Assembly: GCF_001423745.1 (NCBI RefSeq)
Contig: NZ_LMPC01000010.1
Coordinates: forward strand, 140 to 64,139
Origin: Arthrobacter sp. Leaf337
Lineage (GTDB): Bacteria; Actinomycetota; Actinomycetes; Actinomycetales; Micrococcaceae
Reading direction: 5' to 3'
Length of the DNA: 64,000 nucleotides
A program made the position numbers and the translations under genes. The notes under the pieces are model-generated. The model saw nothing but the letters and a program-made list of their open reading frames with translations. It did no database searches and had not been told where the DNA came from. Positions 43,604-53,594 of the stretch are shown piece by piece (position 1 is the first letter of the stretch; every line of letters begins with the position of its first letter).

Positions 43604-45360
43604 TGCTCTGGTACCAGGTCGAGTTCCCGGACCAGCAGGTCACCCTCTCCAGCGACGTCTACAGCGGCAAGCGGCTGGCCGACGCCACCGTCAAGGTGGT
43701 TTCGGGCGTCGACAAACTCACGACATTCGACGTCACCTTCGCCGACCTCCCCTCGGACGTGCTGAGCACGGTGTTGGCCGCGCACCAGAAGGCGGGTGAG
43801 GGGCTCGGCGTCCGGATCCGGATCACGCTCGGCTACCTCGACGAGCCCGGCAACCGTGACGTCTTGCTGGACGGCTACGTGGACGAGATCACCGCCGCCC
43901 GCGGCTTCCCGCCAGTGGGGGTGAAGGTCAGCGGCCACGATACGACCAGTGCCCGCCTGCTGATCGCGAAGAAGCTGATCGACGGCAACGGCGGAAAGGA
44001 CGCGACGCGGGCGACGATCGCAGAGGCCGAGGAGACGTCGCTGGCCGATATGGTGAGGGCTGTCACCGGGTCCGCAGGGACGCATGTGGTCGGCACAGTC
44101 GGGCCCGAGGCCGAGGGCAAGCGGAAGGCCTTCGCCCGGGACGGCGGCCACGCCTTCGCCCTGCTCCAGAGCATGGCTGAGTACTTCGGCGCGGAGTTGC
44201 TGCTGCAGCCCGAGGGCGTCCAGTTCGGCACCGCGGTGCGGCTGCCCGCAGGCAGCCCGAAGCCCAATTTCACTTCCCTGCCGCGGGTCCTTGCCTACAT
44301 CCTCACTGAGGACACGTTGGTCACCGCCGAGGGGAAATTGTCGGCCCGGCTGGCGCAGTTCACGCCGATGAGTTTTGGCGGCAAGGGCCGCCGGGTCGTG
44401 GACGACCGCCCGAATAAGGAGAACGTCGAGGCGTTCGACTTCACGGTCCTCGGGGAGCCCCAGCTACGCGCCGGGCAGCTCGTGGTCGCCGGGGTCGAGG
44501 GCTACAGCGACCCCGACAGGGCCTTCCGGATCCTGGACCTGACCCACTCCTTCTCCCCGAAGGACGGGTACGTGTGCACCGGCCGGGCCGCGTTCTTCGA
44601 CCCCAACGGGAAGGCCCATGACAACCGAAACGGCAGCGAGAAAGGTCGCAAGGCTTCAGCCGCGGCGGTAGCCGACCGCATTAAGGGCATCGTGAAGGAC
44701 GCCGGCAGCGCGACGCCGTCCGTCGAGGCCGGGCGGATCATGGCGTCGACCCCGACGGCCCGGACGGCCTCGCTCGTCTACCGCGCGGACCGCACCACGC
44801 AGGTAATCTCTCCGAGCGTCCAGCGGGACATACCGCAGGACGGCCCGAAACTCCCCGACAAGCCGATGGCGTCTCCCTTCGCGTGGCACAAGGTGGGGCT
44901 CTCGGTGCCGGTCTACGACGGCATGCGCGCGCTGCTCAACCAGGTTCGCGACTCCCGTGACGACAGCGTCGTCACGGGCTTCCTGTGGTCTCAGGATCCG
45001 ATGGTGACGCCGCCGGAGTCGAAGGCGGGCGACTGGTGGCTGTGCCTGCCGACCGAACTCTCCGGCAGTCCGGCGCTGCCCAGCGGCGTGGGGGCCAACG
45101 ATCTCACGGCTGCCGATGGTCGCCGGGTCATCGAGGCTGTGGGCCTCGCGATCAGGGTTGGTAAGAGTGCATGCACGACGGTAGGGGTGCGGCCATCGGA
45201 GGGGAAGGCAAACAGCTTCCTCATCACCCACAGCAGCGGCACGGAGGTGCAGATCGATGACCATGGCGCTGTCACCGTGGACGCCGGGTCTCAGCAACTG
45301 GTGCTCAAGGGCGGCGGCGTCACCGTCACCCTCGCCGACGGGAAGGTGTCGATCTCATGA
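43594..45360 (+). CDS. VgrG/gpD-like hub-spike protein, 588 aa
   Basis: Residues ~1-350 resemble the hub domains of gpD/VgrG-type proteins (VDKLTTFDVTFADL, DVLLDGYVDEITAARG, VKVSGHDTTSARLLI, HSFSPKDGYVCTGRAAFF). The C-terminal part is short beta repeats ending GGGVTVTLADGKVSIS, typical of the spike prism. The trimeric spike carries the PAAR-like tip encoded immediately downstream (ATGA overlap). Confidence 0.82.
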   Translation: MGVVLWYQVEFPDQQVTLSSDVYSGKRLADATVKVVSGVDKLTTFDVTFADLPSDVLSTVLAAHQKAGEGLGVRIRITLGYLDEPGNRDVLLDGYVDEITAARGFPPVGVKVSGHDTTSARLLIAKKLIDGNGGKDATRATIAEAEETSLADMVRAVTGSAGTHVVGTVGPEAEGKRKAFARDGGHAFALLQSMAEYFGAELLLQPEGVQFGTAVRLPAGSPKPNFTSLPRVLAYILTEDTLVTAEGKLSARLAQFTPMSFGGKGRRVVDDRPNKENVEAFDFTVLGEPQLRAGQLVVAGVEGYSDPDRAFRILDLTHSFSPKDGYVCTGRAAFFDPNGKAHDNRNGSEKGRKASAAAVADRIKGIVKDAGSATPSVEAGRIMASTPTARTASLVYRADRTTQVISPSVQRDIPQDGPKLPDKPMASPFAWHKVGLSVPVYDGMRALLNQVRDSRDDSVVTGFLWSQDPMVTPPESKAGDWWLCLPTELSGSPALPSGVGANDLTAADGRRVIEAVGLAIRVGKSACTTVGVRPSEGKANSFLITHSSGTEVQIDDHGAVTVDAGSQQLVLKGGGVTVTLADGKVSIS

Positions 45361-45713
45361 GCATGGTCGTGGTCGCAGGCGCGGTCCTGGAGTGCTCGCA
45401 CGGCGGGCGGATCACTGTGGGCTCGGGGGATGCGCGGCTGACCGTCGACGGCCGCGGCGCCGTGCCGGCGGGGGCGGAGGCGGGACTGAGCTTCGCGAGC
45501 GCCTCCCCCCCCTGCACGAACACGGCCCCCGGGCCCAAGCCGGCGCCCTGCACCACGGGCGCAGCTTTGCCGGGCGGGGCGGCCAAGAATCTCGCAGTCG
45601 GTGGTAGGCCGGTGCTGCTGGCCACGGCCAATGGCCTGACGACGAGCAAGGGCGGCCAGCCGGGCACATGGAAGGTCGCGGACGCCGGGCAGACCACACT
45701 GGAGGCGTCGTGA
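45357..45713 (+). CDS. PAAR-like spike tip, 118 aa
   Basis: Short glycine-rich protein directly after the hub gene. It contains VVVAGAVLECSHGGRITVGS, paired cysteines in SPPCTN and APCTTG, and VGGRPVLLATANGL. These features fit PAAR-like/DUF4280-type tips that sharpen the spike and can carry effectors. The stop overlaps the next GTG. Confidence 0.75.
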   Translation: MSMVVVAGAVLECSHGGRITVGSGDARLTVDGRGAVPAGAEAGLSFASASPPCTNTAPGPKPAPCTTGAALPGGAAKNLAVGGRPVLLATANGLTTSKGGQPGTWKVADAGQTTLEAS

Positions 45714-46192
45714 GCGTCCCGAGCCCCGAGGACCCGGGGCGCCCGAGCTTGGGGGTCGGCCTCCGCCTCGAGGACGGCGACCTCGTGCTGGACGCCGGGG
45801 CTCGCGACTTGGCGACCGTCAGGGGGGTCGACACCCTAGCCCAGGCGCTGGAGGGTGCCATCGAGACTCAGCTCGGCAGCGACCGGCTTAACGTGGGCTT
45901 CGGATTCGACCGGCTGGCCATCGGGGCCTTCGCGCACGGTGTCGACTCCCGCCGGGTCTACGTGAAGATGCAGTTGGTGCGCACGATGAGCGCCGACAGC
46001 AGGGTGCGGGACGTGCGCGACGTCGTCTTTGAGGATGAGGCCCGCTTCGCGGCGCTAGCCGGGGTGGACGCGGAGACCGCGGAACGGATCGCTGAGGCCG
46101 CCCGCCGCAGCCGGGAGCACACGGTCCACGTTGTGCTTGAGACGGTCGCGGGCGACGTGCTGGACCTGCCGCTGGGAGGTACTGGTGTCTGA
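45710..46192 (+). CDS. gp25-like baseplate wedge protein, 160 aa
   Basis: GTG start at 45710. It contains DLATVRGVDTLAQALEGAIE, GFDRLAIGAF and a C-terminal HTVHVVLETVAGDVLDL, consistent with the GPW/gp25 lysozyme-like baseplate family. It is immediately followed by baseplate J, as in many contractile tails. Confidence 0.78.
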   Translation: MSVPSPEDPGRPSLGVGLRLEDGDLVLDAGARDLATVRGVDTLAQALEGAIETQLGSDRLNVGFGFDRLAIGAFAHGVDSRRVYVKMQLVRTMSADSRVRDVRDVVFEDEARFAALAGVDAETAERIAEAARRSREHTVHVVLETVAGDVLDLPLGGTGV

Positions 46193-47504
46193 GGGGCCCG
46201 CGTTCGGTGTGACCCCGGACGGCTTCGTGATCAAAGGGATCGATGAGATCCTGGCCGGGGCGCAATCCCGCGCGCGCACGATGTTCGGCGACGACGTCGA
46301 CCTGAGCTCCGGCAGTGCACTGCGCAAGGTGCTGGACGCGAACGTGTGGGACGTCCATGACCTCTGGCGGGCGCTGGAGAGCCAGCATTACGCCTGTTTC
46401 GTCACCACCGCCCAGGGCGCTTCGCTTAACCTTCTCGGCACGAACCTCGGGCTGGAGCGGCGGCAGTTGTTCGCCCGGGGCACGGTGACTGTGACGCTCG
46501 GCGGCACGATCGCGGCCGGCCGCCGCTACGTGCTCCCGGAGGGGACCCCCATCGACATGGACGCAACCGTGGTCGCCCTGCGGACGGTGCGGCACGCGGT
46601 TCTCGACGCGGGGTCGGTCACGGCCGAGGTGGACGTCGAGGCGGTCGTCCGCGGGCCCGAAGGCGAGGTGCCGGTCGGCAGTAACCTGCGGGTCGTCCCC
46701 GCGTGGCTGGCCGCTAACCTGCGCCTGGACGGTGCCACGCTTACCGTCACGAACCCGGCCGCGGTGCGTGGCGGGGACCTGGTGGAGGCGGATGACGTCT
46801 ATCGCTCCCGGCTGCTCGGCATCCCGCGGACGCTCTGGACTCGGGATGCAGTGCTCAGCGCCGTCCTGGATGTGGACGGTGTACGCGACGCCGATGTCTT
46901 CGACCCTCTCGGCGGCGTCGATGTCTCGCAGAGTTACTTCGGCGTCTTCGCCTTCGGCCAGCGCGCGTTCTCCCGACAGCGGCAGTCGGGATCGCCCTAC
47001 TACTTCGACGTGGTGGTCGCGACACGCGCAGGCTATGACTGGGTGGCCGCCCCCGGCAGCGGCCTGCGTGGCGTACGCGAGGCGGTGCTCGAGGTCGTGC
47101 GCGACCAGCGGCCGGTCTCGGTGTTCCCCAACCTCGTGCACGCCAACTCGGTGGACGTCGGTGTGCGGGCGCGGCTGGTCGCCGAGGCCGGGCATGACCG
47201 GGACGCCGTGCGCGGGGCCTTCCTGGACCTCTTGGCTGCCCAAGTCGAGAACCTGCGGCTGGGCCGCGGGGTCCTGTTCTCAGACGTGCTGGTGCTGGCC
47301 CGAGAGGTCCCGGGCGTCGTCGACGTGCAGCGCCTGCACTTGCGTCGGGGCCCCGCGGCCCTCGGCGGGATCAATTTCGACGGCGGCCGCTTTGGCGAGG
47401 CTGCTGAGTTGGCGGGCGGGGAGAACATTGAGCTGGCGCCGGACGAGATCGCGCTGTTCGGGTACGACTCGCCGCTGAACGACATCGAGGTGGTGGGCCG
47501 GTGA
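46185..47504 (+). CDS. Baseplate J-like protein, 439 aa
   Basis: GTG start at 46185. The N-terminal part (IDEILAGAQSRARTMFGDDV, LSSGSALRKVLDANVWDV) and the middle part (LLGTNLGLERRQLFARGTVT, then RGGDLVEADDVYRSRLLGIP) match baseplate J proteins. The C-terminal part has LVAEAGHDRDAVRGAFLDLL. Wedge component that triggers sheath contraction. The stop overlaps the next ATG. Confidence 0.85.
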   Translation: MSEGPAFGVTPDGFVIKGIDEILAGAQSRARTMFGDDVDLSSGSALRKVLDANVWDVHDLWRALESQHYACFVTTAQGASLNLLGTNLGLERRQLFARGTVTVTLGGTIAAGRRYVLPEGTPIDMDATVVALRTVRHAVLDAGSVTAEVDVEAVVRGPEGEVPVGSNLRVVPAWLAANLRLDGATLTVTNPAAVRGGDLVEADDVYRSRLLGIPRTLWTRDAVLSAVLDVDGVRDADVFDPLGGVDVSQSYFGVFAFGQRAFSRQRQSGSPYYFDVVVATRAGYDWVAAPGSGLRGVREAVLEVVRDQRPVSVFPNLVHANSVDVGVRARLVAEAGHDRDAVRGAFLDLLAAQVENLRLGRGVLFSDVLVLAREVPGVVDVQRLHLRRGPAALGGINFDGGRFGEAAELAGGENIELAPDEIALFGYDSPLNDIEVVGR

Positions 47505-50500
47505 ACCTTGACGTCGCGTCGTTGAAGATCATGGCCGACGCCCTGACCCCGCGGTACGCGCGGGGGATGGAACGGCTGGCGCTGGAGTGGGGGACCACCG
47601 CCGGGGGCGTCACGACCGTGCACTCCTATGACTTCGCCGGGTATTCGGGCCGGCACGGCGGTCGAATCCCGGACCGCCCGGCCTACCTGCTGATCCCACA
47701 CCTAGCGCAAGCGGCGGGCGCCACGGTTGAGGTCCGGTACGTGTCCCAAACGGGGGGGCTTGAACAGAGCCTGAGCCTCGAGGTCCCGCCCGGGTGGGCG
47801 GCTGGCCGGCCGCTGGCCGTCCCACTCCCTGGGGCTGCGGCCGCGACCACTCCAGCCCTGCGGGTGACCGGGGTGAGGCTGCCGACGGCGGCTGCGGAGT
47901 GGACCCTCATCGCCCTGCTGGGAAACCTGGCCAAGCTGCTGTGGGTGGTCGCCGCCGACCGAGAGGAACTGCGGGCACAGGCCTTGGACATCGCCGCGCA
48001 GACTGACGTCAAGACCGCCCGGGGCGCGGCTTTGGACCTGTTCGGCCAGGACCTCGGTGTACTCCGGTTCCCGCCCCGCCCCCACTCCTGGGATCTGGAT
48101 ACCATCGCGTTGTGGCACCTGGACGACCGCCCGCCCGCAGGGCAGCCCGAGGTGACGAATGTCGCCGAGGAGAGCGCCAGGTATGCGGCCGTGGGCCACC
48201 CTGGGCAGAACGGCTCGCCCGCGGGGGTCTCCGGGCGGTTAGGGCGGTTCGGCGGGGCTTTCGGATTCTCCGGCGGGAGCCGGATCACCGTGGCGCACCA
48301 CGGGGCATTCGATCTCCCCGCAGGGGCGTCGTTCACTGCCGAGGCGCTGCTCGCCCCGACGGTGGGCGGTGCCGGTGGTGTCGCTCTCGGGAAGGGGACT
48401 GCGGTGAACGTGGGCGCCGGGTGGTCGTTGGCGGTCGGCAGCTTTCTGGGCGTAGACGGCAACTGCCGGTTCACAATCTCGGACGGCGTGCACACCGGTG
48501 CCGTGCACGGCGACAAGGACCTGCGCGACGGTCGGTTCCACCACGTGGCCGCGACCCTCGATGGATCGCTCACCCCACCGTTGTTGCGGCTGCTGCTGGA
48601 CGGCGTCGAGGTCGACTACACGCCGGTCCCGCAACTCGGCGCGGTCGCAACCCCCGAACCTGTGGTCCTCGGCGACGGGCGGCGTGTTGACGGGGCCGTG
48701 ACGACCACACTTCCCTACGACGGGCTGCTGGACGAGTTGCGGCTTTCCTCCGTCGCTCGTACCGACTTCACCCCTGTTCTGGGCGAGGGCGATACGGACT
48801 ATCGGTCGCGGCTCGAGGTATTCCAGCGCTGGCGGCTGCCCACACCGGAGGGCGTGGCCCTTGCCCTGAACGAGCTGGTCGGACGGGTGGCGGGGGAGGA
48901 TGATCCGTTCGTCGTCGAGGAGAGCCTCCCGTGGACCCCGGCAGGGTCGGCGAGCGTCCGCGTTCTGCCGCCTCCCCTGCCGGTGGGGCGCTCGATCACC
49001 GTCGCCGGCGACGGCGGGGTCGCCGAGGCACAGGTCGCGGGCGCGGACGATGTCGGCTCCGACCCTGCATGGCTAACTCGCTGCCCCGACGCCCCAGGCC
49101 TAGTCTTCGTCGCGGAGGCGGACCGGTGGATGCACTGGGCCGCGCGCGAGAGCCTGGAAGCGCTGCTGGCCGAACTGGTCGGTGTCGGGGGGACCCTCAC
49201 GGCGGCGCGCCAAGGGACTGCTGGCGGTGCCGGTTCTGGGGCTGGTTCCGGTACTAGTGCTGGGTCAGGGGGTGATGGTCCGGAGGTAGGGGCCGATCCT
49301 GTAGCCGCGGCCGGGCGGCGGCTGCTCCTGCGGCATGACGGCATGGATGCCGGGAAGCTCGCGGTCGCGGCGCACGCGGCCGGGTTTGCCTGGGTGTGGC
49401 ACCGGCCCGACGGCACGGTAGTTGCGAGCGTGCCGCAGGGGAATGTGCTGCGGGTCCTGCTGCCCGGGTTCGCCCCCGCGGTGCCTGGCGCCCCGGAGGT
49501 CGCCGAGGGCGGCACCCTGGCCCTGCGGGTAGACCCTTCGCCCGCCGCGATCGCCGGGGGAGAGGTCCGCTGGTCCGTGCTGCGGGCGGGGGCCGGGGCG
49601 GCGCGGCTGGAGGTGACGGGCCTCTCCCCCGACGTGGTGCTGCATGCCGATGCCGCGGGGGACGTCGTCGTCCAGATCGAGATCACGCGGCGGCACCTCA
49701 CCGCCCACGGGGCCCGGCGGATCCGCATCGGGCTGAACGACACCTCCCTCGGCGCGGGGCAGACGATCGCGGCGGACGGGCGCCGCGGCATCGGACGGGC
49801 CATCGTGGGGCTGCCGGAGATCGACCTTCCCGAAACATCCCTGGTGACCAGGACAGATGACCTGACCGGCGCCGCCATCCAGTACACCAGCCTCGACGCC
49901 CGGCGTGTGCACCCCGAAGCCGGGCGGCGTCTGGATCGCCTGCTCGAGATCCTCGCCGCCGACGGCGGTAAGCTACAAGTCAAGCGGGCCTTCGAGGCCA
50001 GCACGGACCCCCTAGTCGCGCAGGGACGCGTCCTCGAGTTGACCCACACCGCCTTCGACGGCCCTGCACTGGCCGCGCGGGCCTTCACGGCAGGGTTCGC
50101 CCATCTAGACCTCACGGCCACACCGCCGGGCCCGCTCCGGGTGACCACCGGGGACGGGGAACCGCTCACCGTTCTGGCACCCGCCCGGATCGTCACCGGA
50201 GAACTCGGCGCACCCGGCGACCCGGCACCGGTAAAGGTCGAGCCCCGGGCTGATGCCCGCGCGGTCCAGATCTCGCCCGACGGCCGAAGGGCCTACGTCA
50301 CCGACCGCGCGGACTCCCGCATCGCCGTCTACACCCTAGCCCCGTTGACCCCCGGAGGCCCGCCACGACCAGTCTTCGAGCGTTCGGTCGCCGTGTTGCC
50401 GGCCCCCGACGGGCTCGTCATCACCACCGACCGCCTGTTCGCCGTCCACCCGCTGCTGAACCGCATCTCGGTATTGACCACGGCCGACCTCACGCCCGTC

Positions 50501-51643
50501 GCTGATACCGGGACGGCGCCGCAGCCGGTGGCACTCGCACACGCGGGCACCAGGGTGTTCGTCGCCTCCGCCGGCGGCGGAACACCGACGATGCGCGCCT
50601 ACGATGCAACCACAGGCGCCCCCGTCGCGGGCCAGTTGGTTCTGCCTGCCGTACCCAGGGCGCTAGCCGCCACTCCGGACGGCACCGGCGTGTACGTCGT
50701 TCTGGCCGACGACCGGTTCCTTCGGGTCGACGCGGCGACGCTTACGCTCGCTGGGCCGCCGGTGGCCACCGGCGCCGGCGCGGTCGACGCAGTCGTGACC
50801 GCCGGCAAACTCTACGTCGCCTGCGAGGCGGACGACGCCGCGGCCGCCACCGGAACGATCTGGGTGCACCGTGTCAGCGACCACAGCCAGGTCGCAGTGG
50901 TGTCCGGATTCGCACCCGGGATCCCTCCGCACCGCCTCGCGGCCGCGGACGACGGCACACGGGTGTTCGTCTCCACCGCAGGGGTCCCGGGGGGCCCGGA
51001 CGAGGGCCGGGGCGAGGTCCGGGTGCTGGACGTCGCGACGTCATCCCTGCTGGACGCCGCCCTGCGTGTGGGGGGAGCGGCCGCGGCACTGGCAGCAACA
51101 CCGTCCGCCGCGCCCTACCGACTTGGACTGGCCGTGCTCTCGCCCGGTACAGGTACGCTGCTGACCGCAGACCTCGGGCCGTTGGCGGCAACGCCTCCGC
51201 ACGACCCCGAGCAGGCCGGCGTGGCCACTCTTGGCCGCGGGAACGGCGAGGAGGCCGCGTGGTCCGTGGTGTCGCTCGGGCCCGCCGCGGCCGAGCCCGA
51301 GACGGTGGCCGCACCCTCCTCCTCGGTCCGTGGGGTACGGCCCGGGAGGGTACTGGTCCGAGCACAATACCTGCCTGCCGACGGCGCCCGACCCTACCAG
51401 TTCGCGGTGCGGCTCAACCCCGCGCTGGAGGCCAAACCCGACGTGCGGCTGCGCAAGGACCAATACGACCTCGTGATGAACGCGCTGACCCGGTTCTGCC
51501 CGATCGGCGTCGAAGTGCGCACCGATTTGCTCCGCGCCCGCGTCGTCGAACTCGTTACCCCGGACGACCTGATGCCGGGCTATACATTCCCGGTTTTCCG
51601 CCGCCGCGGCCCCGCCCGCGCCCCTCGAGAAGGAGATCGCTAA
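47501..51643 (+). CDS. Giant tail protein: gpI-like wedge, LamG and beta-propeller, 1380 aa
   Basis: Residues ~1-190 resemble tail protein I (LLGNLAKLLWVVAADREELR). Residues ~199-415 are a LamG/concanavalin-like domain (ALWHLDDRPP, GRFHHVAATLDGS, YDGLLDELRLSSVARTDF). A Gly/Ser linker is at ~572-595. Residues ~910-1220 form a YVTN-type beta-propeller (SPDGRRAYVTDRADSRIAVY, TPDGTGVYVVLADDRF). The C-terminus (FAVRLNPALEAKPDVRL) may contact the baseplate. In one chain it combines a wedge with two binding modules, so it may replace a separate tail fibre. TAATG couples it to the next gene. Confidence 0.82.
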   Translation: MNLDVASLKIMADALTPRYARGMERLALEWGTTAGGVTTVHSYDFAGYSGRHGGRIPDRPAYLLIPHLAQAAGATVEVRYVSQTGGLEQSLSLEVPPGWAAGRPLAVPLPGAAAATTPALRVTGVRLPTAAAEWTLIALLGNLAKLLWVVAADREELRAQALDIAAQTDVKTARGAALDLFGQDLGVLRFPPRPHSWDLDTIALWHLDDRPPAGQPEVTNVAEESARYAAVGHPGQNGSPAGVSGRLGRFGGAFGFSGGSRITVAHHGAFDLPAGASFTAEALLAPTVGGAGGVALGKGTAVNVGAGWSLAVGSFLGVDGNCRFTISDGVHTGAVHGDKDLRDGRFHHVAATLDGSLTPPLLRLLLDGVEVDYTPVPQLGAVATPEPVVLGDGRRVDGAVTTTLPYDGLLDELRLSSVARTDFTPVLGEGDTDYRSRLEVFQRWRLPTPEGVALALNELVGRVAGEDDPFVVEESLPWTPAGSASVRVLPPPLPVGRSITVAGDGGVAEAQVAGADDVGSDPAWLTRCPDAPGLVFVAEADRWMHWAARESLEALLAELVGVGGTLTAARQGTAGGAGSGAGSGTSAGSGGDGPEVGADPVAAAGRRLLLRHDGMDAGKLAVAAHAAGFAWVWHRPDGTVVASVPQGNVLRVLLPGFAPAVPGAPEVAEGGTLALRVDPSPAAIAGGEVRWSVLRAGAGAARLEVTGLSPDVVLHADAAGDVVVQIEITRRHLTAHGARRIRIGLNDTSLGAGQTIAADGRRGIGRAIVGLPEIDLPETSLVTRTDDLTGAAIQYTSLDARRVHPEAGRRLDRLLEILAADGGKLQVKRAFEASTDPLVAQGRVLELTHTAFDGPALAARAFTAGFAHLDLTATPPGPLRVTTGDGEPLTVLAPARIVTGELGAPGDPAPVKVEPRADARAVQISPDGRRAYVTDRADSRIAVYTLAPLTPGGPPRPVFERSVAVLPAPDGLVITTDRLFAVHPLLNRISVLTTADLTPVADTGTAPQPVALAHAGTRVFVASAGGGTPTMRAYDATTGAPVAGQLVLPAVPRALAATPDGTGVYVVLADDRFLRVDAATLTLAGPPVATGAGAVDAVVTAGKLYVACEADDAAAATGTIWVHRVSDHSQVAVVSGFAPGIPPHRLAAADDGTRVFVSTAGVPGGPDEGRGEVRVLDVATSSLLDAALRVGGAAAALAATPSAAPYRLGLAVLSPGTGTLLTADLGPLAATPPHDPEQAGVATLGRGNGEEAAWSVVSLGPAAAEPETVAAPSSSVRGVRPGRVLVRAQYLPADGARPYQFAVRLNPALEAKPDVRLRKDQYDLVMNALTRFCPIGVEVRTDLLRARVVELVTPDDLMPGYTFPVFRRRGPARAPREGDR

Positions 51644-52257
51644 TGCCGCTCAACTACACGCCGCAGTTCGCGCCCAAGGACTGGATCGACCAACTCGACC
51701 GCGTCAGCGCGGGCGGGGAGAACGGTTTCAACGCCCGCTTCCAAGCGATCTCGGCCGAGTTCCTGACGCTCTCGAGAATGGTGAAGGTGATCGGAAACAC
51801 CCTCGACAGCCTCAGCATCGGGCCGCCGGTGCAGCCGGTGACGCTCACGCTAACGCCCCTGGCGATCAGCTTCACGGCCTTCCCATGGGAGCAGGGCAAC
51901 GGGGTGGTCAAGAGTCCCGTGAACGCTGACAAGGCGTCAGGGTTCATGCCGGTGGACCTGCCGGACGGGGCCCGGCTGGTGCGCTTCACGGCCTACGGCG
52001 AGGCCACCGGAGACAGCCTCGCCAACGCGCAACTGCAACGCCAACTGCTGGCCGGGACCCCGAACGGGGAACGCATCGCCAGCGTCGACGGCACCGCCGG
52101 CACCTTCACCAAACAGGACGACATCGCTCCCGGGGCGCTGGCCACTGTCGACGTCACGCAGTTCAAGTACCAGGTGCTCCTGCGATGGAACTGGCGCAAC
52201 GACGTTGACCAGACCGCGCTCTTCTCCGGCTTCCAAATCGAGTACGTCCCTGCCTGA
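51643..52257 (+). CDS. Tail-associated protein, 204 aa
   Basis: The ATG at 51643 overlaps the previous TAA. The N-terminal helix (KDWIDQLDRVSAGGENGFNA, FQAISAEFLTLSRMVKVI) is followed by a beta-rich C-terminal half (LTPLAISFTAFPWEQGNG). It could be a tail fibre base or a trimeric decoration. Family unknown. Confidence 0.7.
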   Translation: MPLNYTPQFAPKDWIDQLDRVSAGGENGFNARFQAISAEFLTLSRMVKVIGNTLDSLSIGPPVQPVTLTLTPLAISFTAFPWEQGNGVVKSPVNADKASGFMPVDLPDGARLVRFTAYGEATGDSLANAQLQRQLLAGTPNGERIASVDGTAGTFTKQDDIAPGALATVDVTQFKYQVLLRWNWRNDVDQTALFSGFQIEYVPA

Positions 52258-52316
52258 TCCGCATCATCCACCCACCCGCCTGATCCCTGATCAGCTCCAA
52301 CCGAAGGGAACCCCCA

Positions 52317-53363
52317 ATGACCTGCAACGAAGGAACAGTGAAGTCCGGTCCGATCTACCTGCGCCGCCTGGTGGGCGAGAACGAGAAAAGGCCGATCGAG
52401 CCATGTACAGACTTCTGGAGGTGCCCGGACATCGAGATACAGGGCGGGATCGACGCCGGCACAGCCAAAGCGCCGTCCACGGCCGGGACGACAATCGACA
52501 ACTACATACAGGTGACGGTGCGGAATGCGGGCACGAAGACCATCGAGAACGTCGAAGTTCAGGTGTGGGTATGCGACTACGGAGTCGGCATCGGTCCCAA
52601 GGGTGGCATCCCGTCGGCCGGAGGCCCGGCGGGCCTGGGACCGCGGCTACTGGGCGACATCGCTTCCGGGGCCTCAGCATCGGCGAAGCTGCGGTGGCGG
52701 GTGACCCACGACGACGCGATCCGTAACCCCGACGGGCACCACTGCATCATCGCCAACGCCTACGGGACAGCCCCGGATGACAACGGACTGGAGATCTCGG
52801 TGACGCCACCGTTCACGAAAGACGTCATCTTCATCTGCTGCGACTCCCACCACGGGTGGCGCAACATCAACGCGAAGGTCGCCTCCGGGATGCTAATAGC
52901 CCAGGGCGAGGGGGAGTTCGTGTTCCCCCTCCTAGTAGGGAACCCGACGGTGAACGACCTCGAGGGTATCCTCACAGTCACCCAGGTCCAGCAGGGCGGC
53001 TTCGGCCCCACCGAGCGGGAGCACCTCCTGTCGGGCGGCCACGTCGAGTGGACACACCCGGACCAGGACCCGAAGTGCACTCGTCTGGTCCTTGGCGGTG
53101 ACGCCGACCTGCCCCCGGACCAGCAGGTCATCGTTTCCGGCACGGATAGGCCGATGCTCGACCTCGGCTTGGATGGCGATCTGGGCTCCGGGAGTGAGGT
53201 GAAGTTCGCGCTGCGCCCGGACGATGTCATGCCGATGCGGGTTCTGGGCCGATTCGACCCCAAGACACAGCCCGGCGAGGTGTTCATTTTCGACGTGGTC
53301 CAGCGTGACAGCAACGGCGAAGTCCTTTCCGGCGCACGCATGCTCGCGACCGTCGTCCGGTGA
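52317..53363 (+). CDS. CARDB-like adhesin/tail surface protein, 348 aa
   Basis: The ATG follows AAGGGA. Residues ~40-165 look like a CARDB/Ig-type adhesion module (YIQVTVRNAGTKTIENVEVQ). Six or more cysteines (for example CTDFWRC, FICCDSHH) suggest disulphides or metal binding. The C-terminal half holds a second beta domain. Last gene of the operon. Likely an exposed tip or a receptor-binding part. Confidence 0.7.
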   Translation: MTCNEGTVKSGPIYLRRLVGENEKRPIEPCTDFWRCPDIEIQGGIDAGTAKAPSTAGTTIDNYIQVTVRNAGTKTIENVEVQVWVCDYGVGIGPKGGIPSAGGPAGLGPRLLGDIASGASASAKLRWRVTHDDAIRNPDGHHCIIANAYGTAPDDNGLEISVTPPFTKDVIFICCDSHHGWRNINAKVASGMLIAQGEGEFVFPLLVGNPTVNDLEGILTVTQVQQGGFGPTEREHLLSGGHVEWTHPDQDPKCTRLVLGGDADLPPDQQVIVSGTDRPMLDLGLDGDLGSGSEVKFALRPDDVMPMRVLGRFDPKTQPGEVFIFDVVQRDSNGEVLSGARMLATVVR

Positions 53364-53594
53364 CGCTTGGCCCCGACGACGCTCGACGGGCCCACACCGC
53401 CGGCCGCGGTCCGCATAGTCCGTCTGCAACGGCGCGCGGGCGGGCGCCGGAGATCTCGGTGGCCGCTACGCCCCAAGCGCCGGCCGAGGTACTGCTGATG
53501 TGAGACAAAGTTTGAAGGATTGTGCCTATGGACTCGACGCGGGGCTCCGGCATACCTGGCTGGAAAACGGGCAATTGGCTGATCCCCTGCTTTC
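53364..53594. other. Convergent end of the CIS operon, no gene seen
   Basis: This lies between the CARDB-like gene and the amylase stop. No clear terminator hairpin. Base composition drops here. Confidence 0.4.

Noticed and set aside
35437..53363. Complete prophage
   Set aside because: There is no capsid, portal, terminase, integrase or lysis gene in the block; only tail-type genes, so a contractile injection system fits better.
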